Assembly (NCBI GenBank): GCA_029227815.1
Contig: CP118523.1
Coordinates: 310,001-374,000 of the forward strand
Direction: 5' to 3'
Length of the DNA stretch: 64,000 nucleotides
From: Clostridiaceae bacterium M8S5
GTDB taxonomy: Bacteria > Bacillota > Clostridia > Tissierellales > MCWD3
Positions 1-7,701 of the stretch are shown in pieces. The position numbers and the translations under genes were made by a program. The notes below the pieces were generated by a model. That model was not told where the DNA came from and did not search any database. It saw only the letters and a list, made by a program, of their open reading frames with translations. Numbering within the stretch: position 1 is the first letter of the stretch; every line of letters begins with the position of its first letter.

Positions 1-8
1 AGAGAGGG

Positions 9-794
9 GTGCTTCACTTGAAAGCGAGTAAGAACTTTATACTAAAATACATTTTAATTGCTGTAACTATAGCGGTAGCTTTGTATTTTGTCTTGTTATC
101 CACCGAAAGAAAAGGATTAGTTGATATGTGTATAGAGGCTGTATTATTTTTTTGTGGTAGCATGATTGCATTCAGAGGGTTTTTAAAAGACAAATCTAAT
201 AGTAATTTTTCAAAGTTTAAATTTTTTTATGGGTTAACTTACTTATTGATTGTTATTAGCTTTTGTGTGGGTATTTATTACTTTATAAAAAACCCTGCTG
301 TTGTTGAGATAAAAGCAGAGGATGTTTCAGATAGCTCTGTATTAATCATACATAGCTTGATAAAATCATTGTCAATAATATGCCTAATATTTACTTGGAG
401 CTATTTTTATAAATATTTAAACATTGATATTACTTTTAAAAAGAAAGTCTCGCTATATCTGTTTGGAGCTTCATTATATATGGGAGCTTCTATAGTGATT
501 TGGAGACTAGTTAATGATGCGAGTGTTTTAAGTTTAGGATTTATAGTTGGTATTGTAGTAGGAATATTTGCGTGTATTGCAAGAGACTATAGAGCTAGAT
601 ATTTAACTATAATCTTTAGTGTATATAGTATAATCCATCTAGTTGAGTTTTATATGATGGGTAAAGGAATGCATCTAGTAACTGGCATCAATAACCCTAT
701 ATATTGGGGTACAACGGTGTTGTATATACTTGAAGTAAGAAGATGGATTAGCATGGAGGAAAAGAAAAGTATACTCAATGAAAGGAAGGCTTAA
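9..794 (+). CDS. Polytopic membrane protein, unknown function
   Basis: This 261-residue protein starts at a GTG just behind AGAGAGGG. It has about eight hydrophobic segments, near residues 10-30, 42-60, 70-92, 113-135, 146-166, 174-192, 198-216 and 225-245, joined by short Lys/Arg-rich loops. It is therefore an integral inner-membrane protein with little soluble mass. I recognise no family motif. Its stop is one base from the amidohydrolase start, so the two are almost certainly cotranscribed and may share a pathway. The gene begins at the window edge, so upstream operon members may be missing. A transporter or sensor is possible, but nothing here proves either. Confidence 0.7.
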   Translation: MLHLKASKNFILKYILIAVTIAVALYFVLLSTERKGLVDMCIEAVLFFCGSMIAFRGFLKDKSNSNFSKFKFFYGLTYLLIVISFCVGIYYFIKNPAVVEIKAEDVSDSSVLIIHSLIKSLSIICLIFTWSYFYKYLNIDITFKKKVSLYLFGASLYMGASIVIWRLVNDASVLSLGFIVGIVVGIFACIARDYRARYLTIIFSVYSIIHLVEFYMMGKGMHLVTGINNPIYWGTTVLYILEVRRWISMEEKKSILNERKA

Positions 795-795
795 T

Positions 796-1830
796 ATGTT
801 GACAAAGCAAGAATGGATTAAAGATAAAAAGTATCTATCGCTAAATAGTGATGGTGATTATGTTATAGATTGTCCAGATGAACTTAATATTATTGATTTC
901 CACACGCATATGTCAAATGTATTACCAGGTAAAGTATCAGATCCAAGCATTAAAGGAAATAAGCCAAGTTTTCTAACTCTACCTGAATTAAAAGATTTGG
1001 ATTTATCTGTTCCGTATTGGAAAAAGATAAACCCAGACGAAAAGAGAAAAGGACTGCTTTCTGTAATTAAGTTTTCACTTAATGGGTATAAGATATTTAA
1101 AGATATGATTAGAGGTGGAACTTATGAAAATTGTTTTAAATCACAAAGCGATAATAAAATTAAGATAAATGTAGTTCTTCCTATAAGTTCTAAGAAAAAT
1201 GATCGTTCAATGGAAGCTTTAAAAGTAGCTAAAGATTATCCTGACAGGCTCATAGCATTTTGTTCAGTACATCCATATGATACAAATATCAAAGAAAAAA
1301 TTTTTAAATACAAAGAATTAGGAGCTAAAGGATTCAAGCTCAAAATAACTGATCTGGAATTGAAAAATGACTATTCTCCAGTTATTAAACTATTTGAAGC
1401 TTGCCATGAAGCAAAGTTACCCGTTATCTTTCATACAGGCTCATTAACACATATAAAGCAAGAGAATACATCAAAACTGATGTGGAAATTACTTAAATCT
1501 ACACGAGCAAGTATATTCGGTGATTTGCTTGGGAAGCTACCACGAGATTTTAAATTTATCTTTGGACATAGTGGAATAGGAGAATACAAACTAGTAGCAG
1601 ATTATCTTAAAAAGTTTCCAGCTTCATATGCAGAAGTATCTTGTCAGTCAGCGGATAGTATCAAATATTTGATAAAAAATGTTGGAGATGAGCGACTGCT
1701 ATTTGGATCTGATTGGCCAGCATTGCCTCAAGCTTTTACTCTTTCAAGAGTGTTGTTAGCTACAGAAAATAATAAAAAAGCAAGAGAAAATATACTATAC
1801 AACAATGCATGTAATTTGTTAGATATATAA
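796..1830 (+). CDS. Amidohydrolase-family metal-dependent hydrolase
   Basis: This is a TIM-barrel hydrolase of the amidohydrolase 2 type. The HTH motif near residues 36-38 supplies the first metal ligands. FHTGS near 210, FGHSG near 257 and the late FGSDWP near 303 supply the remaining His and Asp positions. These proteins hydrolyse or decarboxylate small cyclic or carboxylated substrates; the substrate here cannot be told. I chose the ATG at 796 because AAAGGAAGG at 781-789 precedes it at good distance. An in-frame ATG at 778 lies inside the upstream gene without such a site. No signal peptide is visible, so it is cytoplasmic. It forms a two-gene operon with the membrane protein. Confidence 0.85.
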   Translation: MLTKQEWIKDKKYLSLNSDGDYVIDCPDELNIIDFHTHMSNVLPGKVSDPSIKGNKPSFLTLPELKDLDLSVPYWKKINPDEKRKGLLSVIKFSLNGYKIFKDMIRGGTYENCFKSQSDNKIKINVVLPISSKKNDRSMEALKVAKDYPDRLIAFCSVHPYDTNIKEKIFKYKELGAKGFKLKITDLELKNDYSPVIKLFEACHEAKLPVIFHTGSLTHIKQENTSKLMWKLLKSTRASIFGDLLGKLPRDFKFIFGHSGIGEYKLVADYLKKFPASYAEVSCQSADSIKYLIKNVGDERLLFGSDWPALPQAFTLSRVLLATENNKKARENILYNNACNLLDI

Positions 1831-1880
1831 TAAATACTACATTATGATTTAAAAAAAACAGGAGATAATACAAATATAGA

Positions 1881-1917
1881 AACCCTCTAATGCAAATCAA
1901 AGATTAGAGGGTTTTGT
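1881..1917. terminator. Bidirectional hairpin terminator
   Basis: AACCCTCTAA at 1881-1890 pairs perfectly with TTAGAGGGTT at 1904-1913 and is followed by TTTG. It lies between the converging amidohydrolase and tRNA-ligase genes and can serve both strands. Confidence 0.75.
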
Positions 1918-1937
1918 AAATCGTATTTTGTCTTGAT

Positions 1938-3926
1938 TTATTTCTTTCTAAACTGACTTTCATGTTTTTTAAAGAAATCAGTTTTAGGCTCTAAGAATTT
2001 GAGTTTATGATTTTCTTTACCATCAATAAATGACTCTACTGCATCAAAAATATAATCCCAATTCCATATATTCTCGTTAACATTTAAGAACTCTCTAACT
2101 ACTTCACAACCAGATGGGGCGATAGGGTGGACTAAAGTAAGTGCAACTCTAACACCGTGGAAACAATCAGCTAATGTTTGTAATCGCAGTTCTTGATTAT
2201 CTTCTGTATCAGCTTGCTTCATGTATTTTGACCAATATTTGTTGAGGTTACGTATAAAGCTATCTAACAAATACACTACTCTATGGAACTCGTGTCTATA
2301 CATATAATTTTCATATTGAAGTATATTTTCGTTACACAAATCGATGATTTCTTTAGATATTTCTTTTTTTGGTATTATGCTGTCACAATGTTTTTGCGAA
2401 GTATAAAAACATGACCTAATCAGTCTGTTAAATACGTTAGTCAATAAGTTACCATCTTTAAGCACTGGGTCAGGGCCTACTTTTTGATCATCTGGAAGAT
2501 AAACTTGAGGCATAAAGCTAACACTTTTTTTAGCAAGACCTAGACTTAAAAAATGCATACGAAGTTGTTCTGCTGTATAATAATTTAGTAGTTCATTAGC
2601 CATAGGTGGTTTTATATCACTACTGCTACTAGCTTTTTTGTCCATAAATAATACGTGATTATTTGGAATAAGATATGGCAAATTGATTTTATTCCAATCT
2701 ATATCATCATCACTTTTTATATCTATAAGGCTTAAGAACATTCCCATTTCTGCTATTCCATAGAAATAGATATTATCTTCTCCTATGAATTGATATACTT
2801 TGGAATCTTCAGATAACCAATATTTTTTCCACTCGTCGTTGCCTTTACCGATTGATTCTAGATAAGTTTTTGTGAAAGATAATGGAGCCCATAGTGACTC
2901 TGGCCATACCCAAAATGTCAAGTTGTCTAAAGATTCTTTAACAGGTACATCTATACCCCAATCAATATTTCCTGTAAGTCTAAAAGGAACTAAGGTTTTA
3001 CCTGTTCTAAAATGTAACCCTTTTTGTTTCATTATATCTTTAGCTTTATCTCTTTCATCAAGACTATCAAACTCAAATGTTAAAGATGGTTTTTTAGGTT
3101 CATCAATAAGGTTGTGTTTAGGTAGTTTATTTACTAGTTCATCTAAATCTTCTATATCCTTTCTTTTGACATAAATCATAGGTGGTTTTAAGAACTCCTC
3201 TATTGTCTTTAATAGATATTTTCTTGAATAAGTATTTTTATCAAGGTATTCTATTTGACCTTTAAGAGCATCCATGTAATCTTCTAATTTATAATACCAA
3301 TTGGTTACTTCTTTAAGCTTTGGTGTTTTACCAGATAATGTACTTTTAGGATCAATCAATTCACTTGGAGAATACATGTGACCTAATGAACACTCATCTG
3401 CATAAGCTTTATCTGACCCGCAACCATTTATAGGACATTTTCCAATTACTTGTCTTCCGTTTAACAGCACATCAAAATCTGGGTCATAGAATTGAGGTGT
3501 TGACATTTTTACCAAATAACCATTGTCATACAGTTTATTAAATATATCTTCAGAGACTCTCTTATGAATTTCGCCAGAACGTCCAAGAGCTGAAGTGGCA
3601 TATAAATTTAGGTTAATATCATAATTGTCTAAAGCTTCCTTTTGTTTATCGTGGTTATTACGTACGTAATCCTCTATGGTGCCTTCATAGTCTTTTTTTT
3701 CAACAAGTTCACGATAATTTGTAGCTATTGGTGAACCGTAGCAATCAGTACCTGATACAAATACGACATTGTCTTTACCTATTCTATCTCTCAAAAATCT
3801 TGCAAATATATCGGCAGGTATAAATACACCGCCTACGTGACCAAAGTGAAGTTCTTTATTACCATATGGCATACCTGCTGTAATAACTGCTTTTTTGGGA
3901 AACACAGGTCTTTTTATTTCTTTCAT
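1938..3926 (-). CDS. MetRS-like class I tRNA ligase with altered KMSKS loop
   Basis: This 662-residue class I aminoacyl-tRNA synthetase resembles methionyl-tRNA synthetase. The N-terminus (ITAGMPYGN, then HFGH at residues 27-30) is the HIGH signature. A connective insert with KCPINGC and DECSLGH resembles the MetRS zinc knuckle. The anticodon-binding helical region lies at the C-terminus. Where KMSKS is expected, near residue 430, the sequence reads KKASSSS, so the second catalytic lysine is absent. It ends without the C-terminal tRNA-binding domain of many bacterial MetRS. A T-box leader with an AUG specifier lies upstream, which supports methionine specificity. It may be a second, divergent MetRS or a paralogue with reduced charging activity. 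Confidence 0.8.
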   Translation of the reverse strand: MKEIKRPVFPKKAVITAGMPYGNKELHFGHVGGVFIPADIFARFLRDRIGKDNVVFVSGTDCYGSPIATNYRELVEKKDYEGTIEDYVRNNHDKQKEALDNYDINLNLYATSALGRSGEIHKRVSEDIFNKLYDNGYLVKMSTPQFYDPDFDVLLNGRQVIGKCPINGCGSDKAYADECSLGHMYSPSELIDPKSTLSGKTPKLKEVTNWYYKLEDYMDALKGQIEYLDKNTYSRKYLLKTIEEFLKPPMIYVKRKDIEDLDELVNKLPKHNLIDEPKKPSLTFEFDSLDERDKAKDIMKQKGLHFRTGKTLVPFRLTGNIDWGIDVPVKESLDNLTFWVWPESLWAPLSFTKTYLESIGKGNDEWKKYWLSEDSKVYQFIGEDNIYFYGIAEMGMFLSLIDIKSDDDIDWNKINLPYLIPNNHVLFMDKKASSSSDIKPPMANELLNYYTAEQLRMHFLSLGLAKKSVSFMPQVYLPDDQKVGPDPVLKDGNLLTNVFNRLIRSCFYTSQKHCDSIIPKKEISKEIIDLCNENILQYENYMYRHEFHRVVYLLDSFIRNLNKYWSKYMKQADTEDNQELRLQTLADCFHGVRVALTLVHPIAPSGCEVVREFLNVNENIWNWDYIFDAVESFIDGKENHKLKFLEPKTDFFKKHESQFRKK

Positions 3927-3991
3927 GTTATCATTCTCCTTCTTATTAAATTCTATGTAGTTATTAAGACATTACAAGAATGTTAATAAAT

Positions 3992-4258
3992 AAAAAAATC
4001 GCTCCTACATATGTAGGGGCGATTGTATATTCGCGGTACCACCCTAGTTCATTAATACTAAGAGTATTAACCTCTATCAAGAGTAAAACATCTTTGTTCT
4101 GTAACGTGAACAAACGTTATAGCATCACCAATAAGGATCCGTATAAAGCTCCGAGGCTTGTTTCATTATACTCAAATTATTCCTTTTCAGCAATCAGGAA
4201 CTCTCTATAAATTTAAATATAATTACTCTTCTCTTCATTGCCTTTGATAATAGACTTT
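3992..4258 (-). promoter_or_regulatory. T-box leader, AUG (Met) specifier
   Basis: Read on the minus strand, this contains the T-box sequence AGGGTGGTACCGCG at 4045-4032. It is followed by a terminator hairpin (arms around 4024-3997) and a T-run at 3998-3992. Upstream lies a stem I distal loop containing GCTGAAAA, near 4180-4200. A candidate specifier ATG followed by A sits at 4166-4164. T-boxes sense uncharged tRNA and allow read-through when the amino acid is short. The gene downstream is MetRS-like, which agrees with an AUG specifier. The specifier position is my reading of the stem, not a computed fold. Confidence 0.88.
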
Positions 4259-4263
4259 TTTTT

Positions 4264-4292
4264 AGTATATTGATTATTATTAGTTTTGTCAA
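4264..4292 (-). promoter_or_regulatory. Strong sigma-A promoter of the T-box operon
   Basis: On the minus strand, TTGACA (4292-4287), a 17-base spacer and TATACT (4269-4264) match the housekeeping consensus closely. Transcription would start near 4257, just before the T-box leader. Confidence 0.8.
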
Positions 4293-4426
4293 GATTAAAT
4301 ATACTAATGTCTATAATATTAAGAACTATAGATGAAATAGTTAATATGGCAAGTTCATTTTTACATAGCAAACCAGTAAGATAAAAAGATAAACATCTAA
4401 GAGATATATAAAATTCAGACAGAAAT

Positions 4427-4441
4427 TGATAATCGTTATCA
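4427..4441. promoter_or_regulatory. Fur-like operator
   Basis: TGATAATCGTTATCA is close to the 7-1-7 Fur consensus TGATAATNATTATCA, with a single mismatch in the inner half. It is followed by another half-site-like ATGATAA. It lies about 75 bases before the ATC-hydrolase-like gene and in the right place for its promoter. Confidence 0.5.
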
Positions 4442-4514
4442 AAAATGATAAAATTAACATAGATACATTATTTAACAGACCTACATATATTTTTGTGAAA
4501 GAGGGGGATATATT

Positions 4515-5249
4515 ATGAGTAACTTTACAGCAACTCACCAAGCTTTATTATTTGCATGGATATCTAGAGCGGTAGTAGATGAAGTAGGTTTTAAAGAAGG
4601 TGAGCGTATTATGAGAAAAGCTGTAAAAATTTACGCTATGCAAAGAGGTAGAAGGATGGCTCAAAGAGCTAAGTTGAATGGGGATGAACTTACGATGAAT
4701 ACCTATTTTGCATACGTAGAATATAAGCCAGCAAAAGGAGATTTTAAAAAGAAGTTAGTACAGAGAGCTCCAAATGCTAGGGTAAATGTATTCAAGTGCC
4801 CATATTACAACGTTTGGAAAGAGAATGGGCTGATGCCATATGGTCGGTTTTTTTGCTTAGAGGTAGATAAGGCTGTGGTTAAAGGGTTCAATAAAAATCT
4901 TAATGTAGATGTGCTTGGTACTACACCAAATGGTGCTGAATATTGTGATCTTATTTTTGAAGGGGGGAATTTGACACTAAAAAATATTTTAAAAATGGTT
5001 TATAAGAAGTTTAAGCTAAGGAAGACGGTAATAATGCCTTTTGAATATCATGTTGGACATACATATAAAACAATAAAAGAAGTAATATATGATGAGTTAG
5101 GAAGTAGAAGTAAAACTGAAGCTATCATGGAAAGAGCACTACAAGACTTTACTAAAAAATATGGACATGAGAGTACTGAAATAGTAAGAAAGTATGAAAA
5201 TACAGATTTTAATAACATTTTAGAAAGAGAGATATCATCAATTGGCTAA
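4515..5249 (+). CDS. L-2-amino-thiazoline-4-carboxylate hydrolase-like protein
   Basis: This 244-residue soluble protein looks like the ATC hydrolase family (PF14196). Typical features are a helical N-terminus rich in Arg (QRGRRMAQRAKL), a central Cys-containing segment (VFKCPYYNVWKE) and a GAEYCDLIF-type strand near the middle. In some pseudomonads ATC hydrolase opens a thiazoline ring on the way to cysteine. Many clostridial members have no tested role. The ATG follows GAGGGGG at a good distance. A Fur-like box upstream suggests iron-linked expression. No catalytic assignment is possible from the sequence alone. Confidence 0.7.
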   Translation: MSNFTATHQALLFAWISRAVVDEVGFKEGERIMRKAVKIYAMQRGRRMAQRAKLNGDELTMNTYFAYVEYKPAKGDFKKKLVQRAPNARVNVFKCPYYNVWKENGLMPYGRFFCLEVDKAVVKGFNKNLNVDVLGTTPNGAEYCDLIFEGGNLTLKNILKMVYKKFKLRKTVIMPFEYHVGHTYKTIKEVIYDELGSRSKTEAIMERALQDFTKKYGHESTEIVRKYENTDFNNILEREISSIG

Positions 5250-5521
5250 CAATGTTTATATATGATAGTTAACTCTACAAATGTCTGAAAAAATGTATGA
5301 ATGAATAAGTATCAATAGTAACTAATTACATGAGAGAGTAATTTTAATTATATAGATTTTTAGAAAGCTGATAGGATATTTCTTATTGGCTTTATTTTTT
5401 ATTAATAATTTTATATCGTACCATTAGCATTACTAAGTGTAATAGAACTTATGAGCTATAACTAAATCGTATGATATAATCTATATTATAATAAGGGTTT
5501 ATTGATAGAGGAGGAAATATT

Positions 5522-6424
5522 ATTAAAGTTTATAGACTATTAGGTATACTGACTACTTTACTGCAAAATAAAAAAGTTACTGCTCCTTACTTAGCAGAGA
5601 AGTTTGAAGTATCTAGGCGGACAATAAATAGAGATATAGAAGACATATGCAAGGCGGGAATACCTATAGTGACTACCCAAGGATTTGATGGTGGAATCTC
5701 TATAGCAAAGGGATATAAAATAGACAAATCTGTTTTTACGAAACAAGAAATAGAAGATGTTCTAACTGCACTCAAAGGACTATATAGTGTTTCGTATAAC
5801 TCAAAATATGGAAGACTAATAGAAAAATTTCAGCCAAACAATAAAATATATTCACTTACTGAAAATATACTGATTGATTTATCATCACACTACAAAGATT
5901 CCTTAGCTCCGAAAATAGGTTTAATCAAGAGCGCTATAACTGATAGAAACCTAATAAGATTTAACTATTTTTATAGCAAAGGACAAGTAAGGAGAACTAT
6001 AGAGCCTTATTTGGTTGTTTTTAGATGGTCATCATGGTATGTATTTGGTTATTGTACTGAGAAAAAAGGTTTTAGATTATTCAAATTAAATCGTTTATGG
6101 GAGCTTGAAAAACTAAAAGAATATTATGAAGAAAAAGAGTTCGATAATAAAGATGTTGATTTTAATAGGTTCTTTACAAATGAAATTAATTTAGTAGCCA
6201 AATTTGATCAGAAAACTAAATATCGCCTTATAGAAGATTACGGTATAAATTGTTTTACAATAGAGAGAGATGACAGATTACTATTTAAATGGGGATTTAC
6301 AAATAGAGAAACGATGATTAGTTGGTTATTAGGGTTTGGCGATAGTGTAGAGGTCATAGAACCAGCAGAGATACGATATGAAATAATCAATAAAGCTAAA
6401 GATATCTTAAATAAATATAACTAA
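5522..6424 (+). CDS. WYL-domain HTH regulator with apparent ATT start
   Basis: This is a DeoR-like HTH plus WYL-domain regulator. The reading frame is open from 5519. Residues 1-50 (KVYRLLGILTTLLQ..., then VSRRTINRDIEDIC) form the complete winged helix, and RNLIRFNYF to the C-terminus forms the WYL ligand-binding part. Family members usually begin MKIxRLLGIL. Here the equivalent codon is ATT (5519 or 5522), placed six to nine bases after GAGGAGG at 5509-5515. The first in-frame ATG, at 5669, would delete the DNA-binding helix. I therefore annotate an ATT start. A sequencing error or a decaying start codon is the alternative. Confidence 0.75.
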   Translation: MKVYRLLGILTTLLQNKKVTAPYLAEKFEVSRRTINRDIEDICKAGIPIVTTQGFDGGISIAKGYKIDKSVFTKQEIEDVLTALKGLYSVSYNSKYGRLIEKFQPNNKIYSLTENILIDLSSHYKDSLAPKIGLIKSAITDRNLIRFNYFYSKGQVRRTIEPYLVVFRWSSWYVFGYCTEKKGFRLFKLNRLWELEKLKEYYEEKEFDNKDVDFNRFFTNEINLVAKFDQKTKYRLIEDYGINCFTIERDDRLLFKWGFTNRETMISWLLGFGDSVEVIEPAEIRYEIINKAKDILNKYN

Positions 6425-6482
6425 CATGACATACTGTTGTCTTGTTCTATTGTTTAAAATTTAGTTAAAGGAGTGATAATTA

Positions 6483-6755
6483 ATGATAGAATCAAGATGT
6501 GGAACTAAATGTTCAGAGTGTGAATATGTTAAGAAAGTGAACTGTAAGGGATGTATAGCCATTAATAAACCTTTTTGGGGAGAAAATTGTAGAGTTAAAT
6601 CTTGTTGTGAGGATAAAGGATTAGAAAATTGTGGTATGTGTGAACAATTTCCCTGTGCTTTGTTAAATGAGTTCGCCTACGATGAAGAAGAAGGTGATAA
6701 TGGTAAGAGGATAGAACATTGCAAGATATGGTGTAATATTAAAAAAGATAGTTAG
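6483..6755 (+). CDS. DUF3795 cysteine-rich protein
   Basis: This 90-residue protein has ten or more cysteines in CxxC-type pairs (CGTKCSECE, CKGC, CRVKSCC, CGMCEQFPC). That pattern is typical of DUF3795 proteins, which probably bind zinc or an Fe-S cluster. No biochemical role is established that I know of. The start follows AAAGGAG. It is followed after 15 bases by a VOC-family gene and is probably the first gene of a three-gene unit. A longer DUF3795 paralogue occurs at 22310-22672. Confidence 0.75.
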   Translation: MIESRCGTKCSECEYVKKVNCKGCIAINKPFWGENCRVKSCCEDKGLENCGMCEQFPCALLNEFAYDEEEGDNGKRIEHCKIWCNIKKDS

Positions 6756-6770
6756 GAAGGAGGCGAAACT

Positions 6771-7187
6771 ATGAAAGTTGTACCTAACATGTATTTTCAA
6801 GGCGAATGTGAAGAAGCTTTAAAGTTATATGCTAGAGCATTTGATGGAGAAATCACTGTGTGTATGCATTTTAGAGATGCTGATGAAAGTGATTTTTGCA
6901 TCAAAAATTTATCTGAAATAGAAAAAGAGTATATATATCATGCAGAGATGCTTGTTGGAGAGCTAAGATTTATGTTCTCTGATAACTTAGGTAAGCTTAA
7001 AAATGGTGAAGGTATATCTTTAGTTATGGTATTAGATACACCAAATGAAGTAAAAAAAGCATACGAAGTACTAAAAGAAGAGTCAAATATTATACAACCT
7101 ATGAGAGAAACTACATATAGTAGTTGTTTTGTATCTCTCATAGATAAATTTGGTAAAAAATGGGTACTTATGACAGAGGATGAGTAA
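6771..7187 (+). CDS. PhnB-like VOC-family protein
   Basis: The opening VPNMYFQGECEEALKLYARAF and a closing FVSLIDKFGKKWVLM frame are characteristic of the PhnB-like (3-demethylubiquinone methyltransferase-like) branch of the vicinal-oxygen-chelate superfamily. At 138 residues the length is normal. Despite the historical name, members have diverse or unknown roles. It has a strong GGAAGGAGG ribosome site and sits 12 bases before a second VOC gene. Confidence 0.8.
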   Translation: MKVVPNMYFQGECEEALKLYARAFDGEITVCMHFRDADESDFCIKNLSEIEKEYIYHAEMLVGELRFMFSDNLGKLKNGEGISLVMVLDTPNEVKKAYEVLKEESNIIQPMRETTYSSCFVSLIDKFGKKWVLMTEDE

Positions 7188-7199
7188 AAGGAGAGTAAA

Positions 7200-7667
7200 A
7201 TGAAATATAAAAGTACAATGATAGTTGTCACAAATATAGGTAAGTCTAAAAAATTTTATTATGATGTACTTGGATTAGAGGTTATTAATGATTTTGGTGC
7301 TAACGTAACTTTAACTGGAGGTATTGCTCTGCAAACAAGAGATACATGGGCTACTTTTATCAACAAAAACGAAAAGGATATTGTTTTTGGAGGAAATGTA
7401 GTAGAACTTTATTTTGAAGAAGATGAATTTGATAGATTTATTCGGAAGCTGAATAATTTAAATGATATTAACTATGTACATCCTATAGTGGAGTACTCAT
7501 GGGGACAGAGAGTTGTTCGATTTTATGACCCTGATAAGCATATAATTGAAGTTGGCGAAAATATGCATAAAGTTGCCAAAAGGTTTCTAGATAGTGGTCT
7601 GTCTATAGAGGAAACAGCTGTTAGAATGGATGTACCAATACAGTATATTAAATCATGTTTAAAATGA
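7200..7667 (+). CDS. Glyoxalase/bleomycin-resistance (VOC) protein with C-terminal helix pair
   Basis: Residues 1-125 form a VOC fold (STMIVVTNIGKSKKFYYDVLGLEV at the start, RFYDPDKHIIEVGE near the end, with candidate metal ligands His and Glu). Residues 126-155 (AKRFLDSGLSIEETAVRMDVP...) read like a short helix-turn-helix extension, seen in a subset of the family. Function may be resistance or detoxification. It is probably cotranscribed with the two genes before it and ends just before a convergent histidine kinase gene. Confidence 0.78.
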   Translation: MKYKSTMIVVTNIGKSKKFYYDVLGLEVINDFGANVTLTGGIALQTRDTWATFINKNEKDIVFGGNVVELYFEEDEFDRFIRKLNNLNDINYVHPIVEYSWGQRVVRFYDPDKHIIEVGENMHKVAKRFLDSGLSIEETAVRMDVPIQYIKSCLK

Positions 7668-7701
7668 CTAAATTTCAAGAACTAGAGATTAGTAATATAG
7701 C

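Noticed and set aside
3980..4210. A 76-codon open frame on the plus strand
   Set aside because: It lies across the T-box leader of the opposite strand, and its composition reflects conserved RNA elements, not protein.
4341..4541. A 66-codon minus-strand open frame
   Set aside because: No ribosome site, hydrophobic AT-rich content, and it overlaps the Fur-like box and promoter of the plus-strand gene.
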